From assembly GCA_017551095.1 (NCBI GenBank), contig JAFZMQ010000025.1, forward strand, positions 1-64,000: a DNA stretch of 64,000 nucleotides, in the 5' to 3' direction. A program made the translations under genes and the position numbers. Origin of the DNA: Clostridia bacterium (GTDB lineage Bacteria; Bacillota; Clostridia; UBA1381). Of this stretch, positions 16,295 through 25,977 are shown in pieces. Under the pieces are notes generated by a model that saw only the letters and a program-made list of their open reading frames with translations, was not told the DNA's origin and did not search any database. Position 1 is the stretch's first letter. Every line of letters begins with the position of its first letter.

Positions 16295-16389
16295 CCGAAT
16301 AAAATCGCCCATATTACCGCCTTTTGCAAGGGGCGGTACCAATGTACAGCACCCTTGCTTCAAAACGGCAATATAAACGATTTTCTTTC
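16295..16389 (+). ncRNA. Structured leader element, copy B (upstream of yqfC)
   Basis: This 95-nt segment is homologous to 951-1047 and lies at the same distance from its ribosome site (about 20 nt between the P1 3' arm and AAAGGAG). P1 pairs aaaatcg with cgatttt. The inner stem gcaaggggc pairs with gcacccttgc around one bulged A (nine pairs, better than in copy A), and the apical hairpin is gtac-caat-gtac. The conserved stretches are ccgaataaaat, gcccat, ggcggtac and gtacagcacc. No clear vegetative promoter was found upstream. Function unknown. Confidence 0.6.
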
Positions 16390-16427
16390 GAAATTTGCTT
16401 TTGTGAAAGGAGTTAATGATTATAAAA

Positions 16428-16688
16428 ATGGAGGGATTAAAAAAAGTTTGCGATATTTTCGATATACCTTATGATACAGTAGGAAATATTCCCAGAATAA
16501 CGCTTTTGGGCGAGGACGAGGCATATATCGAAAATTTTTTATCGCTTGAAGAATATAAAAAAGAAACGGTAAAGCTCAAATGCAAAAATAGCGTTATCGC
16601 AATTTCGGGAGAAAATTTTTCTGTAAAAGCTATAAAAGAGGGTTGTATTTTAGTAAGCGGAAAAATAAAAACGCTTAATTTTATATAA
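16428..16688 (+). CDS. yqfC: Sporulation protein YqfC
   Basis: The 86-residue small protein has the YabP/YqfC-like pattern IPRITLLGEDEAYIENFLSL, followed by beta-strand-rich sequence. It is encoded directly before yqfD, the conserved sporulation pair. Two in-frame ATGs exist: 16416 lies only 3 nt after AAAGGAG and 16428 lies 15 nt after it. The second was chosen because family members begin with a short Lys-rich stretch, but the choice is open. In Bacillus yqfC is expressed in the mother cell under sigma-E. Confidence 0.85.
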   Translation: MEGLKKVCDIFDIPYDTVGNIPRITLLGEDEAYIENFLSLEEYKKETVKLKCKNSVIAISGENFSVKAIKEGCILVSGKIKTLNFI

Positions 16689-16705
16689 ATCGGGAGGTTT
16701 TTAAA

Positions 16706-17932
16706 ATGTTTTTGATAAAAATCTTCCATTTTTTGAGTGGATATGTTATACTGTCAATAACGGGTAATAATAAAGAGAAGATAATAACAAACGCTTTAAA
16801 AAAGGGCTGTAAACTGACAGAAATTGAACACCGCCAAGATGAGATAACAGTTAAAACACGGCTTTCCGATTTGGACAGTATTTTGGAGCTTAACACCGCC
16901 GAAATAAAAATAAAAAAAAGGTGCGGACTGCCCGTTTTGCTATCAAGTTTAAAGCAAAGAAAAGGCATTTTAATAGGAATTTTGATTTTCCTTTCGGTAG
17001 TTATAACAGGCTCACAATTTATATGGGAGATTGACTATGATACCGATAAAGATGTGGACTTGGCAGAGGTGCAAAAGGCGTTGGAGCTTTCGGGGTTAAA
17101 GGTTGGAACACCTAAACTTAAAATAAAAAAACCTGAGGAAATTAAAAATACAATTTTAAATAACACAAATGATATTTGCTGGTGTTGGGTATATATAAAA
17201 GGAACGAAAGCGACGGTAAGGCTCCGGAAAAACATTTTCCCGCCCGAAATGTTTGATGAATCCGTTCCGTGCGACATAATCGCTATGCGGAATGGCATAA
17301 TAAAGCGGGTTATAACAAAAAAAGGACGGTGCATTGTCACCGAAAATCAGGCAGTTACGGCAGGGGAGACAATAATTTCAGGAACATTCGATTTTGCCGA
17401 AGCTAACGGGTATCAGGTACATTCAAGAGGTACGGCAGAAGCATATACAACGCATACCAAAACAGGAATATACAAGCAGTATTACTGCTATAAAACATAT
17501 ACGGGAAAAGTGCAGAGGTTTTTGACATTGAAGCTGTATAAATGGCGGATACCTCTATATATTAAGAGCAGAGAACGCTTTAAAAGCTATGATAGCGTCG
17601 AGAGGGATTTTGACGCGAAAATCGGCAAAAATACATACATAGGAATAGGCTTTAAAGTGCGGGAATTAAAGGAATATGAAACAGAAAAAGAGCCGATTTC
17701 CTATGAAACAGCCGTGGACTTTGCCCAAAAGGAGTTAGAACGTGACATAGCGTTTGAACTTTTGCAGCCGTCGCAGCTTATCAGCAAGAACTGTGACGCG
17801 GAAAAGATAGATGAAGAAACCGTAAAAGTTACGGTTACAATGGACTTTGTAGAGGAAATAGGCACGGAAAAACGGATTAAAGAGGTGAAAGTTATTGAAC
17901 CAAAGAATAATCAGTCTACCGCAGGAGATTGA
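16706..17932 (+). CDS. yqfD: Sporulation protein YqfD (stage IV)
   Basis: The 408-residue protein has an N-terminal cytoplasmic domain of about 90 residues, a membrane segment (about 93-112, GILIGILIFLSVVITGSQF), and a large extracytoplasmic domain. The order and length fit YqfD, required at a late (stage IV) step of sporulation. GGGAGG precedes the ATG. The 3' end overlaps phoH by 38 nt. Confidence 0.9.
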   Translation: MFLIKIFHFLSGYVILSITGNNKEKIITNALKKGCKLTEIEHRQDEITVKTRLSDLDSILELNTAEIKIKKRCGLPVLLSSLKQRKGILIGILIFLSVVITGSQFIWEIDYDTDKDVDLAEVQKALELSGLKVGTPKLKIKKPEEIKNTILNNTNDICWCWVYIKGTKATVRLRKNIFPPEMFDESVPCDIIAMRNGIIKRVITKKGRCIVTENQAVTAGETIISGTFDFAEANGYQVHSRGTAEAYTTHTKTGIYKQYYCYKTYTGKVQRFLTLKLYKWRIPLYIKSRERFKSYDSVERDFDAKIGKNTYIGIGFKVRELKEYETEKEPISYETAVDFAQKELERDIAFELLQPSQLISKNCDAEKIDEETVKVTVTMDFVEEIGTEKRIKEVKVIEPKNNQSTAGD

Positions 17933-18890
17933 CCTAAGAGATTTTTTTGGTGATTTTGACGCAAATGTCAAGCTTTTGGAAAAGGGGCTTGGCGTTTCGG
18001 TTACGACACGGGATAATCAGATAAAAATATCCGGTGAAGATGATAATATTGAAAATGCGGGTAAGGTCATAGACCTTTTAATACAGATTCTGTCAAAGGG
18101 CGAAAAACTTGATGAGCAGAAAATCCTGTATGCCATGGAGATGGCAAGTGAGCAGGAAACTGATAACTTAAAGCTTTTGGGTGATGACTGTATCGCAATA
18201 AACAGCAAGGGAAGTCCCATAAAAACAAAGACTTTGGGACAGAAAAAGTATGTCGAGGCGATAGATACAAATACGATTGTTTTCGGCATAGGTCCTGCCG
18301 GAACGGGAAAGACATATCTTGCCGTCGCAAAGGCGGTAACGGCATTAAAAAGCAAAAAGGTGAGTCGTATCATACTAACCCGCCCTGCCGTCGAGGCTGG
18401 GGAAAAGCTGGGATTTTTGCCCGGGGATTTGCAAAATAAGGTTGACCCGTATTTAAGACCGCTTTATGACGGTATGTATGAAATGCTCGGGGGCGAGGGC
18501 TTTGCAAGGTACCAGGAACGCGGTATGATAGAGGTTGCACCACTTGCATATATGCGTGGAAGAACGCTTGATAATGCCTTTATAATTCTTGATGAGGCAC
18601 AGAACACAACGCCTGAGCAGATGAAAATGTTTTTAACAAGAATAGGTTTTGGCTCACAGGCGGTTGTAACAGGCGATATAACGCAGATTGACCTGCCGGA
18701 CGGCAAAAAATCAGGACTTAAAATAGCACAAAAGGTGCTTTCGGGCATAGAGGGGATTGAGTTTTCAATTCTCACCGAAAAGGATGTAGTCCGTCACCCG
18801 TTGGTGCAGAAAATTATAAAAGCATACGAAAAATTTGATAATGAACAGGAGAAAAAACGCAAAAATGGCAGAAATCATACTGGAAAATAA
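17895..18890 (+). CDS. phoH: PhoH family ATPase
   Basis: The 331-residue protein has a short N-terminal KH-like region, then the PhoH P-loop domain: Walker A GPAGTGKTYLAVAKAV and Walker B FIILDEAQNTTPEQMKM, with the family motif TRIGFGSQAVVTGD. PhoH proteins are ATPases thought to act with YbeY in RNA metabolism. The TTG at 17895 was chosen for AGAGGTGA 6 nt upstream and the MNQRIISLP start; it lies inside yqfD. The stop lies inside ybeY, the usual partner. Confidence 0.93.
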   Translation: MNQRIISLPQEIDLRDFFGDFDANVKLLEKGLGVSVTTRDNQIKISGEDDNIENAGKVIDLLIQILSKGEKLDEQKILYAMEMASEQETDNLKLLGDDCIAINSKGSPIKTKTLGQKKYVEAIDTNTIVFGIGPAGTGKTYLAVAKAVTALKSKKVSRIILTRPAVEAGEKLGFLPGDLQNKVDPYLRPLYDGMYEMLGGEGFARYQERGMIEVAPLAYMRGRTLDNAFIILDEAQNTTPEQMKMFLTRIGFGSQAVVTGDITQIDLPDGKKSGLKIAQKVLSGIEGIEFSILTEKDVVRHPLVQKIIKAYEKFDNEQEKKRKNGRNHTGK

Positions 18891-19353
18891 TCAGGACAAG
18901 CTTCCGATAGATAACAGTATTAAAAGTACAATAGAGCAGGTAATATTAAAAACGCTTGATGCGGAAAACTGCGATTTTTCCGCAGAGGTGAGCGTAACGA
19001 TTGTGGACAGTGAAACGATTAGGGAAATAAACAAAAAAGAGCGTGATATTGACGCCGTTACCGATGTTTTGTCCTTTCCAATGCTTGAATTTGACGAAAA
19101 CGGGGACATTATAGACTCGGATTTTGATATGGACGGCGAAAATCTGCTTTTGGGCGATATTGTGATTTGTGCGGAACGGGCAGAAAAGCAGGCGGCAGAG
19201 TATGGACATAGTTTCCGGCGTGAAATGGCGTTTTTGACGGTACATTCTATGCTTCACCTTTTGGGGTATGACCATATGGACGAGCAGGAGGAAAAAAAAA
19301 TGTTTGCCCGTCAGGAAGAGATACTTGATATGCTTGGCATAACAAGAGATTAA
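18865..19353 (+). CDS. ybeY: Endoribonuclease/rRNA maturation factor YbeY
   Basis: The 162-residue metalloprotein has zinc motif HSMLHLLGYDH near residue 130, the three-His site of the YbeY family involved in 16S rRNA 3' maturation and ribosome quality control. The ATG at 18865 has AGGAGA 12 nt upstream; upstream in-frame codons overlap phoH further. An acidic stretch of about 15 residues (FDENGDIIDSDFDMDG) precedes the core. In Bacillus a pgpH (yqfF) gene lies between phoH and ybeY; it is absent here. Confidence 0.94.
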   Translation: MAEIILENNQDKLPIDNSIKSTIEQVILKTLDAENCDFSAEVSVTIVDSETIREINKKERDIDAVTDVLSFPMLEFDENGDIIDSDFDMDGENLLLGDIVICAERAEKQAAEYGHSFRREMAFLTVHSMLHLLGYDHMDEQEEKKMFARQEEILDMLGITRD

Positions 19354-19366
19354 AGAGGTTACAAAT

Positions 19367-19816
19367 ATGAGTTTTTGCTACGCTTTTTCGGGGATTTTAA
19401 AAGCAATTAAAAACGAGGCACATTTAAGATTTCATATAATGATAGCTGTTTTAATATCAATTTTTGCGTATTTTTACGGAATAAACCGCTTGGAATGGGC
19501 AGTTTTGCTTTTGTCAATAGGTTTGGTAATCGGTGCGGAGCTTTTAAACACTGCAATAGAACGGGCGGTTGATACGGCAACTGATGAAATAAAGCCGTCG
19601 GCAAAATTTGCAAAGGACGCAGCAGCGGGAGCGGTGTTGGTTTTTGCGGTAGCTTCGGTTTTTGTGGGGATATGCCTTTTTGGGAATATCGAAAAAATCG
19701 GGATTACACTTACCAAAATTTTCACAACGCCGAAAATTTTAATACCATGCCTTATAGTAGGCGTAGGACTTTTGATTTTTACAATATTCGGAGGAGAAAA
19801 TGGCAAAAAAGTTTAA
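19367..19816 (+). CDS. dgkA: Undecaprenol/diacylglycerol kinase (DgkA)
   Basis: The 149-residue membrane kinase has an N-terminal amphipathic helix, three hydrophobic segments and the catalytic motif GAELLNTAIERAVD. Gram-positive DgkA homologues phosphorylate undecaprenol. Here an extra fourth hydrophobic segment (about 121-143) lengthens the protein compared with the usual 120-130 residues. It overlaps era by 17 nt, with GGAGGAG for era inside its 3' end. Confidence 0.9.
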   Translation: MSFCYAFSGILKAIKNEAHLRFHIMIAVLISIFAYFYGINRLEWAVLLLSIGLVIGAELLNTAIERAVDTATDEIKPSAKFAKDAAAGAVLVFAVASVFVGICLFGNIEKIGITLTKIFTTPKILIPCLIVGVGLLIFTIFGGENGKKV

Positions 19817-20690
19817 ATCGGGATTTGTTGCAATAATCGGTATGGCAAATGTGGGAAAATCCACACTTTTAAATGCGGTTGCAGGGCAGAAAGTCGCCAT
19901 TGTTTCGGACAAGCCCCAAACCACGCGAAACAGAATACTTGCAATTTATAACGATAAAGGGCATCAGATTATTTTTACCGATACACCGGGGATTCACAAA
20001 CCGCACAATAAACTCGGCGAGGTTATGGTAAAATATGCGTCTGAGGCAATGAATGATGTTGATATAGTTGTTCTTTTGGTAGACGCAACGAAAAAAATTA
20101 CAGAAGCGGAACGGCAGATAATTGCCGAAATAGAGAAATCGGGGGCAGACAAAATTTTGGTTATAAACAAAACCGACCTTGTAAAAAAGGAGGAGCTTTT
20201 ACCCGTTATTGCAAATTATTCGAGCCTTGGCGATTTTACGGCGATTGTGCCGATGTCCGCAAAAACGGGCGACGGCGTGGATATTTTGCTTGATGAGCTA
20301 AAACAGAATCTTCCCGAAGGACCGAAGTTTTATGATGATGAGTTGGTAACCGACCAGCAGGAAAAGCAGATAGCGTCGGAGATTATACGGGAAAAGCTTT
20401 TGTGGTTTTTGGATAAGGAAGTGCCGCACGGAATAGCCGTTGAAATTGAAAAAATGCAGGAGCTTCCCGATATAACCAAAATTTATGCGGTAATCTACTG
20501 CGAGAAATCGAGCCATAAGGGAATAATAATCGGCAAAAACGGCGAAATGCTCAAAAAAGTTGCAACACGGGCAAGAGGCGATATTGAAAAAATGCTTGAC
20601 AAAAAAGTGTATTTGGAGCTGTGGGTGCGTGTCAAGGATGATTGGCGTAACAGTGAAAAGATGATAAAGGGATTTGGATTCACGATATAA
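19800..20690 (+). CDS. era: GTPase Era
   Basis: The 296-residue ribosome-assembly GTPase has G1 GMANVGKST, G2 QTTRNR, G3 DTPGIH, G4 NKTD and G5 SAK, then a C-terminal KH domain with GIIIGKNGEMLKK. It binds the 3' end of 16S rRNA during small-subunit maturation. The G1 loop has Met-Ala where most Era proteins have Arg-Pro, a mild variation. The neighbours ybeY, dgkA, yqzL and recO are the normal Firmicutes context. Confidence 0.97.
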   Translation: MAKKFKSGFVAIIGMANVGKSTLLNAVAGQKVAIVSDKPQTTRNRILAIYNDKGHQIIFTDTPGIHKPHNKLGEVMVKYASEAMNDVDIVVLLVDATKKITEAERQIIAEIEKSGADKILVINKTDLVKKEELLPVIANYSSLGDFTAIVPMSAKTGDGVDILLDELKQNLPEGPKFYDDELVTDQQEKQIASEIIREKLLWFLDKEVPHGIAVEIEKMQELPDITKIYAVIYCEKSSHKGIIIGKNGEMLKKVATRARGDIEKMLDKKVYLELWVRVKDDWRNSEKMIKGFGFTI

Positions 20691-20719
20691 CCAAAAAGTT
20701 ACAGTATATTTAATATGAA

Positions 20720-20749
20720 ATTACCAACCCTATTAAAAAAGGGGGTAAT
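20720..20749 (+). promoter_or_regulatory. Hairpin covering the yqzL ribosome binding site
   Basis: attacc (20720-20725) and ccc (20728-20730) can pair with gggggtaat (20741-20749), followed by ttt and then the yqzL ATG at 20753. The Gs include the only Shine-Dalgarno-like bases for yqzL, so the fold would hide it; alternatively it acts as a weak terminator after era. Confidence 0.45.
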
Positions 20750-20752
20750 TTT

Positions 20753-20920
20753 ATGAATTTTGAGGATTTTTCATGGGATATATTTAAGGCAACGGGGGAT
20801 ATAAACTCGTATCTTTTGCACCGTGAAATCAAAAATGTGAGGGAAAAGAAATGGAATGCGTCAAAACAAGGGCAATCGTCGCAAGACGGGCAAACTACGC
20901 AGAATCAAACTGTATGCTGA
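20753..20920 (+). CDS. yqzL: YqzL family small protein
   Basis: The 55-residue protein starts MNFEDFSWDIFKATGDINSY, matching the YqzL family (about 45-50 residues, typically F-W-x-F-x-x-TG-x-I-x-YL). It is encoded in its usual place between era and recO. Its last 23 codons overlap recO in another frame and are Gln/Ser/Thr-rich, probably a by-product of the overlap. Function unknown. The overlap suggests translational coupling with recO. Confidence 0.85.
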   Translation: MNFEDFSWDIFKATGDINSYLLHREIKNVREKKWNASKQGQSSQDGQTTQNQTVC

Positions 20921-21579
20921 CGCTTTTTGCTGAGGGTATGGGAACTGTTTCCGCCTGTGTTTATGGCGTAAACAGTAAAAAAAGCCGTATGAAAACGGCT
21001 TCTCAACCGCTCTGTTTTGCCGAATTTGTCCTGATTAAAAGCAAAGGCGATATTTACCGTGCCGAATCGGCAGAAATAATTGAAACCTTTTATCCCATAT
21101 CGGAGGATTTGACAAAACTTGCCCTTGCAAACTATTTTTTAGATGTCACAGGCGACGCTTTTTCTGCCGAGGACGCAAGTCCTTTGATTTTGCTTTTGAA
21201 TACCCTTTACGCACTTTCGTATAAAGATGTTGACATAAACCTGGCAAAAGCGGTTTTTGAGCTTAAAATGATGCAGTATTCGGGCTATGAGCCAAACCTT
21301 GAAACATGCATAAAATGCGGTAAAGATGACGGCATTTCCGCATTTTCCGTTTTGGGCGGTGCGGTTTGCGATTCCTGCAAAACACCTGCTATGCTGCCGC
21401 TTTCAAAAGATGTTTCTGAGGCTATGAAATACATATTAAATTCGGATACAAAACGGCTGTTTTCCTTTAAAATAGCCGATTCAGCTGTAAAATCTTTTGC
21501 CGGGATTTGCGAAAACTATATTCTGAGTAAAAGCGATAAACGGTATAAGTCGCTTGAATACTATAAAAAACTAATATAA
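20851..21579 (+). CDS. recO: DNA repair protein RecO
   Basis: The 242-residue protein has an N-terminal OB fold (RAIVARRANYAESNCMLTLF) and a helical C-terminal domain with zinc-type cysteines (CIKCGKDDG ... VCDSC), as in Firmicutes RecO. It loads RecA on SSB-coated DNA together with RecR, encoded at 33573-34172. GAGGG lies before the ATG at 20851, inside yqzL. Confidence 0.93.
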   Translation: MECVKTRAIVARRANYAESNCMLTLFAEGMGTVSACVYGVNSKKSRMKTASQPLCFAEFVLIKSKGDIYRAESAEIIETFYPISEDLTKLALANYFLDVTGDAFSAEDASPLILLLNTLYALSYKDVDINLAKAVFELKMMQYSGYEPNLETCIKCGKDDGISAFSVLGGAVCDSCKTPAMLPLSKDVSEAMKYILNSDTKRLFSFKIADSAVKSFAGICENYILSKSDKRYKSLEYYKKLI

Positions 21580-21592
21580 GGAGTAGGTACAT

Positions 21593-22081
21593 ATGGAAAG
21601 ACGCGACAAACGCAACTATTATCTTGATATCGCACAGACGGTAGCGGAGCGTGGAACATGCCTCCGCAGAAATTACGGAGCGATAATTGTGAAAAATGAT
21701 GAAATCATTTCAACCGGCTATGTGGGAGCACCAAGGGGCAGGAAGAATTGTAGCGATTTAGGCATTTGTATACGCCAGAAAATGCAAATTCCGCGAGGGG
21801 AAAGATATGAAATGTGCCGCAGCGTACACGCCGAGGCAAACGCTATAATTTCCGCGTCCCGCCACGAGCTGTTGGGTGCAACCCTTTACCTTGTCGGTTT
21901 GGAAATGTCGGACGGCAGTATTGTTAAGGGAAGCTGCTGCTGCTCAATGTGCAAAAGAATGGTTATAAATGCCGGAATTGATGCCGTTGTTATACGTGAC
22001 ACCAAAGATGATTACAGAATAATAAAGGTGCAGGAATGGATTGATAACGACGAAAGCCTTGACGGCAAAATGGGTTATTAA
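21593..22081 (+). CDS. dCMP deaminase family protein
   Basis: The 162-residue cytidine/deoxycytidylate deaminase fold has zinc motif HAEANAI and the second half SCCCSMCKRMV, with an allosteric-type N-terminal CSDLGICIRQKM region. It likely makes dUMP from dCMP, feeding thymidylate synthesis; a ComEB-like assignment is possible. The second zinc motif reads S-C-C-C-x-x-C, more cysteines than the usual PCxxC. AGGAG precedes the ATG 13 nt after recO. Confidence 0.88.
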   Translation: MERRDKRNYYLDIAQTVAERGTCLRRNYGAIIVKNDEIISTGYVGAPRGRKNCSDLGICIRQKMQIPRGERYEMCRSVHAEANAIISASRHELLGATLYLVGLEMSDGSIVKGSCCCSMCKRMVINAGIDAVVIRDTKDDYRIIKVQEWIDNDESLDGKMGY

Positions 22082-22111
22082 AGAAAAATATAAAAAAAAT
22101 AAAAAAAGTGC

Positions 22112-22140
22112 TTGATTTTTTGGTTTTGGTGTGATAGAAT
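22112..22140 (+). promoter_or_regulatory. Promoter of rpsT
   Basis: TTGATT at 22112-22117, 17 bases, TAGAAT at 22135-22140. The leader before the rpsT ATG is about 35 nt. Confidence 0.7.
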
Positions 22141-22181
22141 AGCGAGGTATTATGTTATTAAATTACTCGGAGGTGACTGTT

Positions 22182-22448
22182 ATGCCTAATATCAAATCGG
22201 CTAAAAAGCGTGTTTTGGTTATTGAAAAGAAAACTTTAATCAATCAAATGCACAAAACAGCTTTAAAAACGGCGATTAAAAGATTTGAAACAGCCGTTGC
22301 AGAAAATAAGGCAGATGAAGCTAAAACTTTGTTTGACGAGGCTGTATCAAAGCTCGACAAGGGCGTAAAGCAGGGTATTCTTCATAAGAATACGGCTGCA
22401 AGAAAGAAATCGCAACTTGCTTTAAAACTTGCGAAAATCAACGCATAA
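22182..22448 (+). CDS. rpsT: 30S ribosomal protein S20
   Basis: The 88-residue, basic helical protein starts [11 protein letters not shown], the family start, with GGAGGTGA about 5 nt before ATG 22182. It is monocistronic: own promoter upstream and a strong terminator at 22453. S20 binds 16S rRNA early in assembly. Confidence 0.97.
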   Translation: MPNIKSAKKRVLVIEKKTLINQMHKTALKTAIKRFETAVAENKADEAKTLFDEAVSKLDKGVKQGILHKNTAARKKSQLALKLAKINA

Positions 22449-22452
22449 TAAG

Positions 22453-22478
22453 AGCCGTCTTAAAAGACGGCTTTTTAT
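22453..22478 (+). terminator. rpsT terminator
   Basis: agccgtct (22453-22460) pairs with agacggct (22465-22472) around taaa, followed by tttta. Confidence 0.92.
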
Positions 22479-22488
22479 TTTAAAATGC

Positions 22489-22517
22489 TTGACAGCACTT
22501 TAAATGCATGATATAAT
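22489..22517 (+). promoter_or_regulatory. Promoter of the pyridoxamine kinase gene
   Basis: TTGACA at 22489-22494, 17 bases, TATAAT at 22512-22517. Confidence 0.85.
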
Positions 22518-22560
22518 GCAAAACATACTAATTAGGTAGGAATTGAGAGAGGGAACAAAA

Positions 22561-23391
22561 ATGAAAAGAATAGTTACAATACAGGATATATCGTGCTTTG
22601 GAAAATGCTCACTGACAGTGGCATTGCCTATAATCTCGGCAATGGGCGTTGAGGCGGCAATATTGCCGACGGCGGTATTGTCGACGCATACAGGCGGATT
22701 TAAAAACTTCACTTTCCGTGATTTATCGGAGGACATTACAAAGATTTTTGACCATTGGGATAGTGAAAACATTGAGTTTGACGCAATTTATACGGGATAT
22801 TTAGGCTCTTTTGAGCAGATTGACCTGATGAAAGCGTTTATTGATAAAAAGAAAGGCAACTCTCTTGCTTTTGTTGATCCTGCTATGGCGGATAACGGAA
22901 AACTTTATACGGGATTTACGCCTGAGTTTGCAAATCATATGCTAACTCTTTGTCAAAAGGCGGACATCATAGTTCCGAACATTACCGAAGCGTCATTTAT
23001 GCTTGATGTTCCGTATATGGAAGAGGGGTATGACAAAAAGTATGTAGAAGACATTTTGAAAAAATTTGCGGATATGGGCATAAAAATGCCGGTATTAACA
23101 GGTGTGAGCTTAGAGCCTGATAAGCTGGGTGTTGCCATGTACGATAGCGGAAAGGATGAGTTTTTCTATTACTTTAACGATAAAATCGACGCAAAATTTC
23201 ACGGCACGGGCGACATTTTCTCCTCTGTCGCAATCGGCGGAATTATGCGTGGTATGGATATAAAAGACGCATTAAAACTTGCAGCGGACTATGTTGTAGA
23301 GTGCATCAAGGTGACTATGCCCGACAGGGACAAGCATTGGTACGGCGTAGAGTTTGAAAAGACGATACCGTATCTTGTAGAAAGATTATAA
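22561..23391 (+). CDS. Pyridoxamine kinase (PdxY-like)
   Basis: The 276-residue ribokinase-fold protein is of the ThiD/PdxK family. VTIQDISCFGKCSLTVALPI at the N-terminus and the anion-hole region FHGTGDIFSSV near residue 215 are characteristic, with VDPAMADNGKLY in between. It phosphorylates vitamin B6 vitamers with ATP. The ATG at 22561 has GAGAGGG upstream; an in-frame upstream TTG overlaps the ribosome site. Monocistronic. Confidence 0.88.
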   Translation: MKRIVTIQDISCFGKCSLTVALPIISAMGVEAAILPTAVLSTHTGGFKNFTFRDLSEDITKIFDHWDSENIEFDAIYTGYLGSFEQIDLMKAFIDKKKGNSLAFVDPAMADNGKLYTGFTPEFANHMLTLCQKADIIVPNITEASFMLDVPYMEEGYDKKYVEDILKKFADMGIKMPVLTGVSLEPDKLGVAMYDSGKDEFFYYFNDKIDAKFHGTGDIFSSVAIGGIMRGMDIKDALKLAADYVVECIKVTMPDRDKHWYGVEFEKTIPYLVERL

Positions 23392-23412
23392 AAATGATTT
23401 TCATAAATCAAA

Positions 23413-23440
23413 AAACCGCAGTGAAAATTCACTGCGGTTT
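23413..23440. terminator. Bidirectional terminator between pdxY-like gene and gdhA
   Basis: aaaccgcagtga (23413-23424) pairs perfectly with tcactgcggttt (23429-23440) around aaat; A and T tracts on both sides suit both converging genes. Confidence 0.93.
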
Positions 23441-23452
23441 TAAATTTGATTA

Positions 23453-24799
<1,347 letters not shown>

Positions 24800-24822
24800 T
24801 CACTGCCTTTCTATGATAGTAT

Positions 24823-24851
24823 ATTGTAAAACTAATAAAAAAAAATGTCAA
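24823..24851 (-). promoter_or_regulatory. Promoter of gdhA
   Basis: On the minus strand TTGACA (24851-24846), 17 bases, TACAAT (24828-24823). The leader to the ATG is about 25 nt. Confidence 0.65.
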
Positions 24852-24916
24852 TAGAAATCAGAAAAAAAATACAGTTTTCTGCATAAATAATCATCCGAAT
24901 GAAAAAATATGCAAAA

Positions 24917-24944
24917 AAAACCGACAAATTTCTTTGTCGGTTTT
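24917..24944 (-). terminator. spo0A terminator
   Basis: aaaaccgacaaa pairs with tttgtcggtttt; on the minus strand the stem is followed by a run of T. Together with the gdhA promoter this accounts for the gap 24794-24979. Confidence 0.9.
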
Positions 24945-24979
24945 GCGGTCAAGGAATCGTTTATAAGCATTTCAAATCA

Positions 24980-25750
24980 TCATTTGATTTGTAATCGGAT
25001 GCGGTCGGCTACCATTGCGATGAATTCAGAATTTGTGGGCTTACCCTTGCCCGTATCGATTGTGTAACCGAAAATCTTGTTCATCGTTTCAGGTCGTCCC
25101 CTGCTCCAAGCGACTTCTATGGAATGTCTTATCGCACGCTCAACTCTTGATGAGGTGGTGCTGTACTTCTTTGCGATGACGGGATAAAGCTGCTTTGTGA
25201 TGTAGTTCAGAAGCTCCATATTTTCGACTACCATCATAATAGCCGTTCTCACATATTGATAACCTTTTATGTGAGCAGGAACACCTAACTCGTGGATAAA
25301 ATCGGTTACCAAAGCCTCTAAATCATAATTCTTTTTGTCATCTTTTGAAACAACTTCAAAGCTTGTCCTACCGGCCTTTTGACCGAAACTGCGGATTGTG
25401 TCATAAATTGCGTCATTTGTCTGCGGTTTTAAAAGAAAATACTCGCAGCCTGCGTCCTGACAAGCCTGCATAATTCTCTCACTTGATGTAACAGACAGTG
25501 CGATGCACATAGGTTTTTTGGCAAGATGTGAGCCTGAAATCTTGTTCATAACGCTGATTCCGTCACGCTTGGGCATAATTATGTCCAAAAGCACAACATC
25601 AGGTTTCATCTCGGTAATCATACCGTATGCCTCTTCACCGTCATACGCAACATTAACACTTGCAATGTCGTCCTTCGTTTTAAGATAATCAAAAAGATTG
25701 TCTGCAAACGCCTTGTTGTCATCTGCAATAAGTACAGATACTTTTTCCAT
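24980..25750 (-). CDS. spo0A: Sporulation master regulator Spo0A
   Basis: The 256-residue response regulator has an N-terminal receiver with acidic pocket IADDN (Asp10/Asp11), phospho-acceptor Asp56 (VVLLDIIMP) and a conserved Lys in LLKPQT. The C-terminal sigA-binding/DNA-binding domain is highly conserved ([11 protein letters not shown] ... [17 protein letters not shown]), giving the recognition helix for 0A boxes. AAGGAGG precedes the ATG. In most Clostridia and Bacilli spoIVB lies immediately upstream; here an XRE/glycosyltransferase pair of about 1.5 kb lies between them. Confidence 0.97.
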   Translation of the reverse strand: MEKVSVLIADDNKAFADNLFDYLKTKDDIASVNVAYDGEEAYGMITEMKPDVVLLDIIMPKRDGISVMNKISGSHLAKKPMCIALSVTSSERIMQACQDAGCEYFLLKPQTNDAIYDTIRSFGQKAGRTSFEVVSKDDKKNYDLEALVTDFIHELGVPAHIKGYQYVRTAIMMVVENMELLNYITKQLYPVIAKKYSTTSSRVERAIRHSIEVAWSRGRPETMNKIFGYTIDTGKGKPTNSEFIAMVADRIRLQIK

Positions 25751-25867
25751 AAAAATTCCTCCTTAGAAATGCTTTTATAAACGAAAAAAAGCACCTTCCG
25801 TACTTATGCTATTCAGTTGTAGGGTAATCACTTCAAGATAGTAGAAAGATACCTCCTTTTCACCACA

Positions 25868-25896
25868 ATACTACCATATTTTTCCAATAATGGCAA
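25868..25896 (-). promoter_or_regulatory. Promoter of spo0A
   Basis: Minus-strand TTGCCA (25896-25891), 17 bases, TAGTAT (25873-25868). Start near 25861 leaves a leader of about 110 nt. In the leader, ggtagt-like and actatc segments could pair, and a weak tgct-ttttttt hairpin lies near 25785-25805; neither is a recognised element. I see no sigma-H consensus by eye. Confidence 0.5.
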
Positions 25897-25977
25897 TAGT
25901 TTTTTTGCTTTTTTTGCAAATTATTTAAGAAATTTTTTTATTTTTTTACAAAAAAACCAAAATTCGTCAAAATGCGA

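Noticed and set aside
16286-16474. 62-codon ORF across leader element B
   Set aside because: It overlaps yqfC in another frame, has no good start context, and the homologous region in copy A is interrupted by stops in that frame.
22152-22181. Ten-codon extension of S20
   Set aside because: GGAGGTGA is inside it and the family starts at the ATG at 22182.
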